Assembly (NCBI GenBank): GCA_945871425.1
Contig: CAMBVS010000021.1
Coordinates: 1 to 56,853 of the forward strand
Source of the DNA: Rhizobium sp. Q54
Lineage (GTDB): Bacteria; Pseudomonadota; Alphaproteobacteria; SHVZ01
Direction: 5' to 3'
Length of the DNA: 56,853 bases
The translations under genes and the position numbers were made by a program. The first letter of the stretch is position 1. Each line of letters starts with the position of its first letter. Positions 36,217 to 46,239 of this stretch are shown one piece after another. The notes under the pieces were generated by a model. The model worked only from the letters and a program-made list of their open reading frames with translations. It searched no databases and was not told the origin of the DNA.

Positions 36217-36933
36217 ATGCGCCCCTCCGGCCGGGCGGCCGACCAGATGCGTGCCGTGGTCCTCGAACCCGGCTTCGCCAAGCATGCCGAGGGCTCCTGC
36301 TTCGTGCGCTTCGGGGACACCCATGTCCTCTGCACGGCCTCGCTCGACGAGCGCGTGCCGCCCTTCCTCAAGGGCTCCGGCAAAGGCTGGGTCACGGCCG
36401 AGTACGGCATGTTGCCGCGCTCGACCAATACCCGCACCGACCGTGAGGCCGCCCGCGGCAAGCAGTCGGGCCGAACCCAGGAGATCCAGCGCCTGATCGG
36501 CCGGTCTCTCCGGGCGGTCACCGACTTAGGGAAGCTGGGCGAGCGCCAGATCAAGATCGACTGCGACGTGATCCAGGCCGATGGCGGCACGCGCACGGCC
36601 GCCATCACCGGCTCCTATGTGGCGCTCTACCAGTGCCTGCAGCACATGAAGCGGCTGAAGATGGTGTCGGCGATCCCGATGACCGACTCGGTCGCCGCCG
36701 TCTCCTGCGGCATCGTCGCCGGCCACCCGGTCCTCGACCTCGACTACGCCGAGGACTCGGGCGCCGAGACCGACGCCAACTTCGTGCTCACCGGCGCCGC
36801 CAAGCTGATCGAGGTCCAGGCGACGGCCGAGGGTGCCCCCTTCGCCGAGGCCGAGCTTCTGCGCCTGCTGGAGCTCGCCCGACACGGCGCCGGCCAGCTC
36901 GCCTCGCTGCAGCGCCAGGTCCTCGGGCTTTAG
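36217..36933 (+). CDS. rph: RNase PH
   Basis: The 238-residue phosphorolytic exoribonuclease starts [20 protein letters not shown]. Diagnostic motifs are [51 protein letters not shown] (active-site Arg), [19 protein letters not shown] and [17 protein letters not shown] (acidic residues for metal). It trims tRNA 3' ends using phosphate. Length is standard. It is first in a same-strand run with a GNAT gene, rdgB and hemW. Confidence 0.97.
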   Translation: MRPSGRAADQMRAVVLEPGFAKHAEGSCFVRFGDTHVLCTASLDERVPPFLKGSGKGWVTAEYGMLPRSTNTRTDREAARGKQSGRTQEIQRLIGRSLRAVTDLGKLGERQIKIDCDVIQADGGTRTAAITGSYVALYQCLQHMKRLKMVSAIPMTDSVAAVSCGIVAGHPVLDLDYAEDSGAETDANFVLTGAAKLIEVQATAEGAPFAEAELLRLLELARHGAGQLASLQRQVLGL

Positions 36934-36936
36934 CTG

Positions 36937-37797
36937 ATGGCGGTTCCGGTTCGCCAGCTCGTTCCGGGAGACGAGCAGCGGCTTTCCGACTTCCTCGAGC
37001 GCCGGGCCGACAGCTCGATGATCCTCCGCGCCAATCTCCGGCGGTCGGGACTCCTCGATAGCGGCAGCGCCTATGGCGGGACCTATGTCGGGGCCATCGA
37101 CGGCCAAAAGGTCGAGGCGGTGGTGGCGCTGTACTGGAACGGCTTCGTCTCGATGCAGGCGCCCTACCACATGGGCCCGATCCTGACCCACCTGACCGGG
37201 CTCGGTGTGCGGCCGGTCAAGGGCCTGCTCGGGCCGCTCGCCCAGACCGAGGAGGCGCGCCAGCTCCTCGGCCTCAGGAATGCGCCGACGCGCAAGAACA
37301 GCCGCGAGGACCTCTTCGCGCTCGACCTTGGCAAGATCGCTGTGCCCGGGAATCTGTCGGTCGGCCGTTGGACGTCGCGGCGGCCGCGTCCAACGGAAAT
37401 CGACATGCTGATCGACTGGCGGCTCGCCAGCGTGAGGGAGACCCTTGGAGGGCCCGACGACGAGGTGATCCGCGCCGAGGCCGGCGAGACCATCCGGCGG
37501 CAAGACGGGGAGGGTGCGCTCTGGGTGCTGGAGGTCGACCGGCGCCTGGTGTCGATGAACAGCTACAACGCCATGATCCCGGACATGGTGCAGATCGGCG
37601 GTGTGTTCACGCCGAAGGACCTGCGCGGGCTGGGATTCGCCCGGGCGTGCGTCGCCGGCTCTCTGCTTGCCGCCCGCAAGACCGGCGTCGAGCGGTCGGT
37701 CCTGTTCACGCCGAAGGAGAATGCCTCGGCCCAGGCGGCCTATCGCGCCATCGGCTTTCGCGTCGTCGGGGAATATGGATTGGTGGTGTTCCAATGA
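36937..37797 (+). CDS. GNAT-family acetyltransferase
   Basis: This 286-residue protein starts 3 bases after rph. The C-terminal half is a GNAT fold: [38 protein letters not shown] with the acetyl-CoA pyrophosphate loop (R-G-L-G-F-A), then [20 protein letters not shown]. The N-terminal half is a degenerate second domain. Substrate unknown. It sits between rph and rdgB, genes that are usually direct neighbours in alphaproteobacteria; its stop overlaps the rdgB start by 4 bases, so it is fully part of the operon. Confidence 0.85.
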   Translation: MAVPVRQLVPGDEQRLSDFLERRADSSMILRANLRRSGLLDSGSAYGGTYVGAIDGQKVEAVVALYWNGFVSMQAPYHMGPILTHLTGLGVRPVKGLLGPLAQTEEARQLLGLRNAPTRKNSREDLFALDLGKIAVPGNLSVGRWTSRRPRPTEIDMLIDWRLASVRETLGGPDDEVIRAEAGETIRRQDGEGALWVLEVDRRLVSMNSYNAMIPDMVQIGGVFTPKDLRGLGFARACVAGSLLAARKTGVERSVLFTPKENASAQAAYRAIGFRVVGEYGLVVFQ

Positions 37798-38405
37798 CCG
37801 CCGCCGGCCGCCGCTTCACCGCACCTAAGCTCGTGCTCGCCACCCACAATCCGGGGAAGGTGGGCGAGCTCGTGGAGCTGCTCGCGCCCTGGGGCGTCGA
37901 GGTGGTGTCGGCCGGCGATCTCGGCCTGCCGGAGCCGGAGGAGACCGGCGAGACCTTCGTCGATAACGCGCTCCTCAAGGCCAGGGCGGCGATGGCCGCG
38001 ACCGGTCTTTCGGCGCTGGCCGACGATTCCGGCCTCGCCGTCTCCGGTCTGGATGGCAGGCCCGGGGTGCATACCGCGGACTGGGCCGGCTCGCCCCGTG
38101 ACTTCACCCGCGCGATGCGCCGGGTGCAGGACGAGCTGGGATCCAACCCCGACCGCCGCGCCGCCTTCATGTCGACGCTCGCCCTGGTCTGGCCCGACGG
38201 CCACGAAGAGGTGTTCGAGGGCAAGGTCGATGGCACCCTGGTCTGGCCGCCGCGAGGCGACATCGGCTGGGGCTACGATCCGATGTTCGCCCCGGAGGGC
38301 GGCACCCGCACCTATGGCGAGATGCCGGCGGAGGAGAAGCACGCGACCAGCCATCGCGCCCGGGCGCTCGCCAAGCTGGTGGCCGCCTGCTTCCGGTCGC
38401 GATGA
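37794..38405 (+). CDS. rdgB: RdgB/HAM1, dITP/XTP pyrophosphatase
   Basis: The start ATG overlaps the upstream GNAT stop (ATGA). The 203-residue enzyme shows [14 protein letters not shown] (substrate loop), [16 protein letters not shown] with the metal Glu, [20 protein letters not shown] (catalytic Asp) and [12 protein letters not shown] at the end (family SHR motif). It hydrolyses non-canonical purine nucleoside triphosphates to monophosphates, keeping inosine and xanthosine out of DNA. Its stop overlaps the hemW start by 4 bases. Confidence 0.96.
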   Translation: MTAAGRRFTAPKLVLATHNPGKVGELVELLAPWGVEVVSAGDLGLPEPEETGETFVDNALLKARAAMAATGLSALADDSGLAVSGLDGRPGVHTADWAGSPRDFTRAMRRVQDELGSNPDRRAAFMSTLALVWPDGHEEVFEGKVDGTLVWPPRGDIGWGYDPMFAPEGGTRTYGEMPAEEKHATSHRARALAKLVAACFRSR

Positions 38406-39532
38406 GCGACGGCGGCTTCGGCCTCTACATTCATTGGCCGTTCTGCCGGTCGAAATGCCCTTACTGCGACTTCAACAGCCATGTCGCCGAAGGCGTCGAC
38501 CAGGCCCGCTGGCGGCGGGCACTGCTGGCAGAGCTCGACTGGTGGGCCGATCGCGTCGACCGCCGCAATCTCACCAGCATCTTCTTCGGCGGCGGCACGC
38601 CCTCGCTGATGGACCCGGAGACCGTCGCTGCGGTGATCGAGCGGGCGGAAAGCCGGCTCGGTTTCGCCGGCTCGCCGGAAATCACGCTCGAGGCGAATCC
38701 CACCAGCGTCGAGGCCGGCCGTTTCGCCGCCTACCGCGCCGCCGGCGTCAACCGGGTGTCGCTGGGCGTGCAGGCGCTCGACGGTGCGTCGCTCAAGTTT
38801 CTCGGCCGGCAGCACGATGCGGACGAGGCGCTGGCGGCGGTCGCCACCGCCGCCCGGCACTTTCCGCGCTTCAGCTTCGATCTGATCTATGCGCGGCCGG
38901 GACAGTCGGTTGCCGATTGGCGCGAGGAGCTTGACCGCGCGCTTGCCCATGCCGGCACGCATCTCTCCGTCTACCAGCTCACGATCGAGCCCGGGACCCA
39001 GTTCCAGACCCGCTTCCAACGGGGCGAGATCGCCATCCCCGACGATGACCTCGCCGGCACGCTCTACGAGGTGACCCAGGAGGTGATGGAGCGGGCCGGG
39101 CTGCCGGCCTATGAGATCTCCAATCACGCGCGTCCGGGGGCGGAGTCCCGCCACAATCTGACTTACTGGCGTATGGAGCCATATCTCGGAATCGGTCCGG
39201 GCGCCCATGGCCGGGTGCCGCGGGGCGGCGTCTGGCACGCGACGCGCCAGGCCAAGGCACCCGAAACCTGGGTGGCCGCGGTCGAAGCCGCCGGCCACGG
39301 TACTGCCGAAGAGACGGCGCAGACGCCGGAGGAGCGTCGGCGCGAAATCCTGATGATGGGACTCCGGCTGGCCGAAGGCATCCCCTACGGTCGCCTTGAG
39401 GTCCTGCCGCCGGCCGACCGCCTCTTGGCCCTGGTGGAGGAAGGGTATCTCGCCGATGACGGCCGGGTCATCGCCGCCACTGCGGCAGGACGGCAACGCC
39501 TGAACAGCCTCATCGACTACCTGCTCCCCTGA
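38402..39532 (+). CDS. hemW: HemW, radical-SAM haem chaperone
   Basis: The 376-residue radical-SAM protein has the cluster motif Cys15-x3-Cys19-x2-Cys22 ([12 protein letters not shown]), then [12 protein letters not shown], and the C-terminal HNLTYW motif (HNxxYW) that marks HemW and binds haem, separating it from coproporphyrinogen oxidase HemN. HemW passes haem to respiratory apoproteins. Coupled to rdgB by a 4-base overlap. A 75-base gap follows before ntrY. Confidence 0.95.
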   Translation: MSDGGFGLYIHWPFCRSKCPYCDFNSHVAEGVDQARWRRALLAELDWWADRVDRRNLTSIFFGGGTPSLMDPETVAAVIERAESRLGFAGSPEITLEANPTSVEAGRFAAYRAAGVNRVSLGVQALDGASLKFLGRQHDADEALAAVATAARHFPRFSFDLIYARPGQSVADWREELDRALAHAGTHLSVYQLTIEPGTQFQTRFQRGEIAIPDDDLAGTLYEVTQEVMERAGLPAYEISNHARPGAESRHNLTYWRMEPYLGIGPGAHGRVPRGGVWHATRQAKAPETWVAAVEAAGHGTAEETAQTPEERRREILMMGLRLAEGIPYGRLEVLPPADRLLALVEEGYLADDGRVIAATAAGRQRLNSLIDYLLP

Positions 39533-39607
39533 ACGCCCGGAAATCTGCCAGTTGCAGCCGACCTCGTTGTGTCGTAAATCGGCATCAACTGTGTCTATTC
39601 TGCACCT

Positions 39608-41863
39608 ATGAGCGAAACCGGGACGAGCGACATCGTCGGGCTGTGGCGCCGCTTCGAGGCGTGGGGCGGGCGCGTGGGTCTTGCCCGCAAGCTCGCCATC
39701 GCGCTGGCGCTGGCGTCGGTGACCTCGGCGATCGCGACGTATCTCACCTTCTCCGGCATCGACACGCTGCCGCGCGAGCCGAAGCCGGTCCTGCTGCTAT
39801 TAACTCTCGACGTCGTCCTGCTGCTGCTGCTGGCCGGTCTGGTCGGCCGCAGGCTGGTCGGGCTCTGGGCCGAGCGGCGGCAGGAGGGGACCGGGTCTGG
39901 CCTTCACCGTCGCCTGGCCCTGCTGTTCAGCTTCGTCGCGCTGGCGCCGACGCTGGTCGTCACCGTGTTCGCGGCCCTCTTCCTGCACCTCGGCATCCAG
40001 AGCTGGTTCGACGACGTGGTGCGGAAGGCGGTGACCGAAAGCCACTCCGTCGCCCGGCTCTATCTCGACGAACACCAGAAGAGCATCCGCGGCGACATCC
40101 TGCTGATGGCGTCCAACATCTCGCGCGAGGCGCCGGCGCTGATGAGCAGCCCGCAGCGCTTCAGCCAGCTGGTCTCGGCCTGGGCCTCGACGCGCTCGCT
40201 CTCCGAGGCGGTGGTCTTCACCGAGTCCGGCACAATCCTCGCCCGCGCCGGCATGACCTTCGCGCTCGAGCTGGAGCCGCTGCCCGAGGACGTGATGCGG
40301 CGCGCCTCCGATGGCGAGGTCGTGCTGTTTTCCAGCGAGAACGAGGACCGCGTGCGGGCCGTGGTGCAGCTCGACCGGTTCCTCGGTGCCTATCTGATGA
40401 TCGGCCGGGTCGTCGATGCGACGGCACTCGCCTATGCGGAACGAACCCGGCGCGCCGTCGCCGCCTACCAGGAGATCGAGGCACGCGCCTCGGGTCTTCA
40501 ATTCAGCTTCATCGTCTGGTTCGCCGCCGTGGCGCTGCTGCTGCTGCTCGCCGCTATCTGGCTCGGCCTCACCTTCGCCAACCAGCTCTCGCGCCCGATC
40601 GCCGGCCTCGCCCGGGCGGCCGAACGCGTGCGAGCGGGCGACCTCGGTGCGCGCGTCGAGGAGCGGTCGGCCGGCGACGAGATCGGCGTGCTTTCCCAGG
40701 CGTTCAACCGGATGACCGAGCAGCTCCAGGCCCAGCGCGGCGAGCTGATGGATGTGAACCGGCAGCTCGATGCGCGCCGGCGCTTCATCGAGGCTGTGCT
40801 GTCCGGCGTCTCGGCCGGCGTCATCGGCCTCGACGGCGAGGGGCGCATCACGCTTCCGAACCGGTCGGCCGCGACCCGTCTCGGCGTGCAGCCGGAGAGC
40901 CTGACCGGCCGGCTTCTGGCCGAGGCTGTGCCGGAACTGGCGCCGCTGTGGGAGCAGGTGGTTCGCCGCCCCGACAAGCTGGCCGAGGATCAGGTGCAGA
41001 TCGTGCGCGGCGGGCGCACGCGCATCCTCCTTGCGCGCATCGGCGTCGAGACCCGCGAGGACGAAGCGATCGGATACGTCGTGACCTTCGACGACGTGAC
41101 CGAGCTGCTGACCGCGCAGCGGCAGGCGGCCTGGGCCGACGTCGCCCGCCGCATCGCACACGAGATCAAGAATCCGCTGACGCCGATCCAGCTTTCCGCC
41201 GAACGGCTGAAGCGGCGCTATCTCAAGGAGATCAAGTCGGACCCCGAGACCTTCCAGGCCTGCACCGACACCATCGTCCGCCAGGTCGCCGACATCGGGC
41301 GGATGGTGGATGAGTTCTCCTCATTCGCCCGGATGCCGCGGGCGACCATCAAGCCCGAGGCGCTGCAGCCGATCTGCGAGGAGGCGGTGTTCCTGCAGCG
41401 CCAGAACCGGGCGGTCGCCAAGGTCGAGTTCGAGGCGCCGGAGGCGCCGGTGATCCTTCCCTGCGATGCGCGCCAGCTTCGTCAGGCGCTCACCAACCTC
41501 CTCAAGAACGCCGCCGACGCCATCGAGGGGCGGACGGCGCCGGAGACCGGCGCATTGCCGCCGGGACTGATCCGGCTCTCGCTCGCCCTCGACGGCGGCG
41601 AGACCAGGATCGAGGTCACCGACAACGGCAAGGGGCTGCCGGCCGAGGGGCGCGAGCGGCTGACCGAGCCCTATGTGACGACCCGGACCAAGGGCACGGG
41701 CCTCGGGCTCGCCATCGTCAAGAAGATCGCCGAGGACCATGGCGGCCGCCTCGTCCTCGGCGACAACGAAGGAGGAGGGGCGCGCGTCGCCCTGGTGCTG
41801 CCGGGCGGCGTGCTCGGCGAGATCGTCAAGAAGGGACCGAGGGTCGTCGCACATGGCGCATGA
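39608..41863 (+). CDS. ntrY: NtrY, membrane sensor histidine kinase
   Basis: The 751-residue kinase has N-terminal membrane helices (LAIALALASVTSAIATYLTF, LLLLTLDVVLLLLLAGLVG, LALLFSFVALAPTLVVTVFA), a periplasmic sensor, another helix near residue 305, HAMP (SRPIAGLARAAERVRAGDLG), PAS, and a HisKA region with His518 in RRIAHEIKNPLTPIQL. ATP-binding N and G boxes follow (LTNLLKNAADAIE, VTDNGKGLP, GTGLGLAIVKKIAEDHGG). It phosphorylates NtrX, encoded next with an 11-base overlap, in nitrogen, redox and envelope responses of alphaproteobacteria. Confidence 0.96.
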   Translation: MSETGTSDIVGLWRRFEAWGGRVGLARKLAIALALASVTSAIATYLTFSGIDTLPREPKPVLLLLTLDVVLLLLLAGLVGRRLVGLWAERRQEGTGSGLHRRLALLFSFVALAPTLVVTVFAALFLHLGIQSWFDDVVRKAVTESHSVARLYLDEHQKSIRGDILLMASNISREAPALMSSPQRFSQLVSAWASTRSLSEAVVFTESGTILARAGMTFALELEPLPEDVMRRASDGEVVLFSSENEDRVRAVVQLDRFLGAYLMIGRVVDATALAYAERTRRAVAAYQEIEARASGLQFSFIVWFAAVALLLLLAAIWLGLTFANQLSRPIAGLARAAERVRAGDLGARVEERSAGDEIGVLSQAFNRMTEQLQAQRGELMDVNRQLDARRRFIEAVLSGVSAGVIGLDGEGRITLPNRSAATRLGVQPESLTGRLLAEAVPELAPLWEQVVRRPDKLAEDQVQIVRGGRTRILLARIGVETREDEAIGYVVTFDDVTELLTAQRQAAWADVARRIAHEIKNPLTPIQLSAERLKRRYLKEIKSDPETFQACTDTIVRQVADIGRMVDEFSSFARMPRATIKPEALQPICEEAVFLQRQNRAVAKVEFEAPEAPVILPCDARQLRQALTNLLKNAADAIEGRTAPETGALPPGLIRLSLALDGGETRIEVTDNGKGLPAEGRERLTEPYVTTRTKGTGLGLAIVKKIAEDHGGRLVLGDNEGGGARVALVLPGGVLGEIVKKGPRVVAHGA

Positions 41864-43247
41864 CGTACTGATCGTCGACGACGAAGCCGACATCCGCACG
41901 CTGATCGGCGGTGTGCTCGAGGATGAAGGCTATCTTACGCGGGCCGCACCCGATTCCGACACGGCGCTGGCCGAGCTTCGGACGCGGCGTCCGTCGCTGC
42001 TGGTGCTCGACATCTGGCTTCAGGGCAGCACGCTCGACGGCATGCAGCTGCTCGAAGTCGTCCGCAAGGAACATCCCCACGTTCCGGTGGTGATGATCTC
42101 CGGCCACGGCACGATCGACACCGCGGTGCAGGCGATCAAGCTCGGCGCCTACGACTTCATCGAGAAGCCGTTCCAGACCGACCGCCTGCTGCTGATCGTG
42201 GCGCACGCGATCGAGGCTGCGCGCCTGAGGCGCGAGAACCAGGAGCTGAAGCTGCGCTCGGGCGCGGCTGTCGAGCTGACCGGCGTCAGCCAGCCCCTCC
42301 AGCAGGCGCGCCAGGCGATCGAGCGGGTGGCGCCTACCGGAAGCCGCGTCTTCATCACCGGTGGCGCCGGCGCCGGCAAGGAAGTGGCGGCGCGGATGAT
42401 CCACGCGCGCTCGCGCCGTGCCGACGGCCCCTTCGTCGTGCTCAACTGCGCGACTCTTGAGCCCGAGCGCTTCGAGGCCGAGCTGTTCGGTACGGAATCC
42501 GGCGCCGACATCCGGCTCGGCACCTTCGAGCAGGCCCATGGCGGCACTCTGCTGCTGGACGAGGTCGCCGACATGCCGACCGAGACCCAGGGCAAGATCG
42601 TGCGCGTGCTGCAGGATCAGGCCTTCCGCCGGGTCGGCGGTACCGCCCGCATCGAGGTCGATGCCAGGGTGATCGCCACCTCAAACCGCGATCTGCCGAC
42701 GATGATCGTCGAGGGCACCTTCCGCGAGGATCTGTTCTACCGCCTGAACGTGGTGCCGGTGCGCGTACCCTCGCTGCGCGAGCGCCGGGAGGACATCCCC
42801 GTCCTGATTCGCCATTTCCTCGGCCAGGCGGCCGAGAGCGCCGGCCTGCCCAAGCGCGAGGTCGGCGAGGACGCCATGGTCGCGCTCCAGGCCTATGAAT
42901 GGCCCGGCAACGTCCGCCAGCTGCGAAATGTGGCGGATTGGCTGCTGATCATGGCGCCCGGCGATCCGACGCAGCCGATCTCGGCCGAATCGCTGCCGCC
43001 GGAGATCGGCTCGAATACCCCCACCGTGTTGCGTTGGGAAAGGGGCGGGGAGATCATGGGCCTGCCACTTCGAGACGCCCGAGAGCTGTTCGAGCGCGAG
43101 TACCTCCTGGCCCAGATCAACCGCTTCGGCGGGAACATCTCCCGCACCGCCGCCTTCGTCGGCATGGAGCGCTCGGCGCTCCATCGGAAGCTGAAGTCCC
43201 TGGGTGTGCCGTCTGCCGATCGTCCGCTCGTGCGCAACGGCGTCTGA
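41853..43247 (+). CDS. ntrX: NtrX, AAA+ response regulator lacking a GAFTGA loop
   Basis: The 464-residue regulator has a receiver domain with Asp53 (LVLDIWLQG) and Lys in FIEKPFQTD, an AAA+ domain and a Fis-type helix-turn-helix (NISRTAAFVGMERSALHRKL). The Walker A reads GGAGAGKE rather than the usual GESGTGKE. The stretch from ELFGTESG to GTFEQAHGGTLLLDE runs straight through without GAFTGA, the loop that contacts sigma-54, so it probably acts as a sigma-70-type activator or repressor. Start ATG at 41853 lies inside the end of ntrY. Confidence 0.95.
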   Translation: MAHDVLIVDDEADIRTLIGGVLEDEGYLTRAAPDSDTALAELRTRRPSLLVLDIWLQGSTLDGMQLLEVVRKEHPHVPVVMISGHGTIDTAVQAIKLGAYDFIEKPFQTDRLLLIVAHAIEAARLRRENQELKLRSGAAVELTGVSQPLQQARQAIERVAPTGSRVFITGGAGAGKEVAARMIHARSRRADGPFVVLNCATLEPERFEAELFGTESGADIRLGTFEQAHGGTLLLDEVADMPTETQGKIVRVLQDQAFRRVGGTARIEVDARVIATSNRDLPTMIVEGTFREDLFYRLNVVPVRVPSLRERREDIPVLIRHFLGQAAESAGLPKREVGEDAMVALQAYEWPGNVRQLRNVADWLLIMAPGDPTQPISAESLPPEIGSNTPTVLRWERGGEIMGLPLRDARELFEREYLLAQINRFGGNISRTAAFVGMERSALHRKLKSLGVPSADRPLVRNGV

Positions 43248-43333
43248 ACGGTCTCTTCTCGTCTCGTAGGGCAAAGGCGCTTCGGGGACCGCGGGGTTCC
43301 CGGGGGGGGCAACCGCGAGAAAAGGGGGACCAT

Positions 43334-44623
43334 ATGCTCGCGACCTATTTCAAGCTGGACGAGAACAAGACCGATGTGAGGACGGAGGTGCTGGCCGGCA
43401 TCACCACCTTCCTCACCATGGCCTACATCATCTTCGTCAACCCGCTGATCCTCGGCGACGCCGGCATGGACAAGGGCGCGGTGTTCGTCGCGACCTGTCT
43501 CGCCGCCGCGCTGGCGACGGCGATGATGGGGCTCTACGCCAACTACCCGATCGCGCTCGCCCCGGGCATGGGCCTCAACGCCTACTTCGCCTATGGCGTG
43601 GTCAACGGCATGGGGGTGCCGTGGACGGTGGCGCTGGGCGCGGTCTTCGTCTCCGGCGTCCTCTTCCTGGCGCTGACGCTGACCCATGTCCGCGAATGGA
43701 TCATCAACTCGATCCCGAAGGCCCTGAAGCTCTCGATCTCCGCCGGCATCGGTCTGTTCCTCGCCATCATCGCGCTGAAGAACGCCGGCCTGGTGGTCGA
43801 GAACAAGGCGACGCTCGTCGGCATCGGCAACCTGAAGGCGCCGACGACGATCCTCGCCTGCCTCGGATTCTTCCTCATGGTCGGCCTCGATGCGCTTCGG
43901 GTTCGCGGCGCCATCATGATCGCCATCCTGGCGGTGACGGTGATCGGCATCGTCTTCGGGCTTTCGCCCTTCAACGGCATCGCCTCGATGCCGCCGTCGC
44001 TCGCGCCGACCTTCATGAAGATGGACGTCGCCGGCGCACTTTCGCTCGGGCTTATCGCCGTGGTCTTCGCGTTCCTCTTCGTCGACCTCTTCGACAATGC
44101 CGGCACGCTGATCGGGCTCGCCCATCGCGCCGGCTTCCTCGACAAGGAGGGCAAGCTGCCCCGCATCCGCCAGGCCCTGGTGACGGACTCGGCGGCGGCG
44201 ATGGGCGGCGCCATCCTCGGCACCTCGACCACCACCAGCTATATCGAGAGCGCCGCCGGCATCAAGGAGGGCGGGCGGACCGGGCTGACGGCGCTCACCG
44301 TCGCCGCGCTCTTCCTGCTCGCGTTGTTCTTCGCGCCGCTGGCGACCACGGTGCCGGCCTATGCGACGGCGCCGGCGCTGTTCTTCGTCGCCTGCCTGAT
44401 GGCGCGCGGCCTCGCCGAGCTCGACTGGGAGGACGTGACCGAGTACGCGCCGGGCGTGGTGACGGCGATCTCGATGCCGCTCACCTTCTCGATCGCGCAC
44501 GGCATCGCCTTCGGATTCATCTCTTATGCCGGCATCAAGATCGCCGCCGGCCGCTTCCAGGACGTGAGCCCGGTCGTCGCCGTGCTCGCCGTGCTGTTCA
44601 TCGTCAAGTTCGCGATCCTGTAG
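43334..44623 (+). CDS. NCS2/AzgA-type purine permease
   Basis: The ATG at 43334 follows AAAGGGGGA. This is a 429-residue transporter with about 13 hydrophobic segments. It opens YFKLDENKTDVRTEVLAGIT, then TFLTMAYIIFVNPLIL, the AzgA/PbuG group signature; GLYANYPIALAPGMGLNAYF and GTSTTTSYIESAAG carry the substrate-site residues. The family imports adenine, guanine or hypoxanthine with protons. It is 86 bases after ntrX and could be part of the nitrogen response, but no NtrX site is known to me here. I see no purine riboswitch upstream. Confidence 0.92.
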   Translation: MLATYFKLDENKTDVRTEVLAGITTFLTMAYIIFVNPLILGDAGMDKGAVFVATCLAAALATAMMGLYANYPIALAPGMGLNAYFAYGVVNGMGVPWTVALGAVFVSGVLFLALTLTHVREWIINSIPKALKLSISAGIGLFLAIIALKNAGLVVENKATLVGIGNLKAPTTILACLGFFLMVGLDALRVRGAIMIAILAVTVIGIVFGLSPFNGIASMPPSLAPTFMKMDVAGALSLGLIAVVFAFLFVDLFDNAGTLIGLAHRAGFLDKEGKLPRIRQALVTDSAAAMGGAILGTSTTTSYIESAAGIKEGGRTGLTALTVAALFLLALFFAPLATTVPAYATAPALFFVACLMARGLAELDWEDVTEYAPGVVTAISMPLTFSIAHGIAFGFISYAGIKIAAGRFQDVSPVVAVLAVLFIVKFAIL

Positions 44624-44778
44624 GCGGCGGGGGCGCGCTCACGTCGACACGGCCCGCAAGAATTTGTCTTGGCGTCCATGGAGAAGTACGCTTAAATGAA
44701 ATTTGCGGGTGAATTCGTCCGAACATTGCGTGAGGTCGGTTCATTCTTCAAAAACACAAAGCGAACAGGGAGGAATCG

Positions 44779-46113
44779 ATGTCCAAGAAACGAATGACCC
44801 GGCGTCAATTCGCCGCCGGTGCGGTGGCATCCACCGCCGTGATCGGCATGCCCTATGTCTCCTCCGCCCAGTCCGCGGGCAAGCTCGCGGTCGGCCTGTG
44901 GGATCACTGGGTTCCCGGCGCCAACGACGCGTCGAAGAAGGTGATCGACGCCTGGGCGGCGAAGAACAAGGTAGAGGTCTCGGTCGACTACATCCCGAGC
45001 CAGGGCAACAAGAACCTCCTGACCATCGCCGCCGAGGCGCAAGCCAAGTCCGGCCACGACATCCTGGCGATGCCGACCTGGTGGCCGCATGCCCAGTCGG
45101 ACCTGCTCGAGCCGACCAACGACATCATGGCCGAGCTGATCAAGAAGCTCGGCAACGTCAACGGCACTGCCGAGTATCTCGGCAAGCTCGGCGACAAGTG
45201 GCTCGGCGTGCCGGCGACGATCGGCTCGCAGCTCAAGGGACCGTGCACCCGCATCGACCTGCTGAAGCAGCATGCCGGCATCGACATCCAGGCGCTCTAC
45301 CCGGCCGGCAGCGCGCCCAAAGCCGACAGCTGGAACTTCGACACCTTCCTGAAGGCGGCGGAGGCCTGCCACAAGGGCGGCAAGCCGTTCGGCATCGGTC
45401 TCGGCGAGACCTCGGACTCGGTCGACACGGCCGGCGCCTTCATGCAGAGCTTCGGCGCCGCGCTGGTCGACGCCAAGGGCAACATCACGGTCAAGTCCGA
45501 CGCGGTGCGCCAATGGCTCGAATACTCGGTCAAGCTGGCGAAGTTCTTCCCGGCGGATGCCCCGGCCTGGGACGATGCGTCGAACAACAAGTGGCTGGTT
45601 GCCGGCAATGGCGCCCTGATCATGAACCCGCCCTCGGCCTGGGCGGTGGCCAAGCGCGACGCGCCCCAGATCGCCGAGCAGTGTTGGACGCACGGCTTCC
45701 CGCAGGGCGCGAAGGGCCGCTTCGCGCCGTTCCTGCCCTATTTCTGGAACATCTGGAGCTTCTCGAAGAACAAGTCGGCGGCGAAGAGCCTGCTCGTCGC
45801 CCTGTCGGAGCCGGACGCGATCGCGAGCTTCGTCGGGGCCTCGGGCGGCTACGACATCCCGAATTTCGACAAGATGACCACGCTCCCGACCTGGGCGAAT
45901 GAAGGTCCGCCCAAGGGCACGCTGTACCACTACCCGAACCCGCACAACCATCAGACGCTGTCGATCACCGCGGCTCCGGCGCCGCCGAAGATCGCGCAGC
46001 AGATCTATGTGCAGGCGACGCCCACCAAGATGATCGTCCGCCATCTGCAGGGCGAGCCCATGGAGAAGACCCTCGCCTGGGCCGAGAGCGAGGTCGAGGG
46101 CTTCCTCCGCTAG
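44779..46113 (+). CDS. Tat-exported ABC transporter binding protein (sugar/glycerol-phosphate type)
   Basis: The 444-residue protein opens SKKRMTRRQFAAGAVASTAV, a good Tat signal (TRRQFAA), with cleavage near SSA-QS. It is an SBP_bac_1 (MalE/UgpB class) lipid-free binding protein: VGLWDHWVPGANDASKKVID, HDILAMPTWWPHAQSDLLEP and AEQCWTHGFPQGAKGRF. Tat export implies folding before transport. Two permeases and an ATPase follow, separated from it by a strong hairpin. Ligand unknown; Trp-rich pocket residues suit a sugar or polyol. GGAGG lies 8 bases before the ATG. Confidence 0.9.
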   Translation: MSKKRMTRRQFAAGAVASTAVIGMPYVSSAQSAGKLAVGLWDHWVPGANDASKKVIDAWAAKNKVEVSVDYIPSQGNKNLLTIAAEAQAKSGHDILAMPTWWPHAQSDLLEPTNDIMAELIKKLGNVNGTAEYLGKLGDKWLGVPATIGSQLKGPCTRIDLLKQHAGIDIQALYPAGSAPKADSWNFDTFLKAAEACHKGGKPFGIGLGETSDSVDTAGAFMQSFGAALVDAKGNITVKSDAVRQWLEYSVKLAKFFPADAPAWDDASNNKWLVAGNGALIMNPPSAWAVAKRDAPQIAEQCWTHGFPQGAKGRFAPFLPYFWNIWSFSKNKSAAKSLLVALSEPDAIASFVGASGGYDIPNFDKMTTLPTWANEGPPKGTLYHYPNPHNHQTLSITAAPAPPKIAQQIYVQATPTKMIVRHLQGEPMEKTLAWAESEVEGFLR

Positions 46114-46136
46114 GACCGGGAATGCGGATGCGCGAT

Positions 46137-46172
46137 GCTGCGGCGGGCGTCCTTCGGGCCGCCCGCCGCAGC
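46137..46172 (+). terminator. Strong GC hairpin after the sugar-type binding-protein gene
   Basis: A 13-bp perfect stem (GCTGCGGCGGGCG / CGCCCGCCGCAGC) encloses a 10-base loop containing TTCG, 23 bases after the stop. No T-run follows, so a partial terminator or RNA-stabilising hairpin is more likely than a full stop. Confidence 0.65.
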
Positions 46173-46239
46173 GGCGTCCCCCATCAGTCCGTGCATAGCT
46201 ATTCCACACCGACATCGCCCGTTGCCGCGAGAGTGATCC

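Noticed and set aside
43248..43333. Purine riboswitch before the purine permease
   Set aside because: The 86-base gap has a G-run and GC-rich stretches but none of the conserved three-way junction bases of purine riboswitches.
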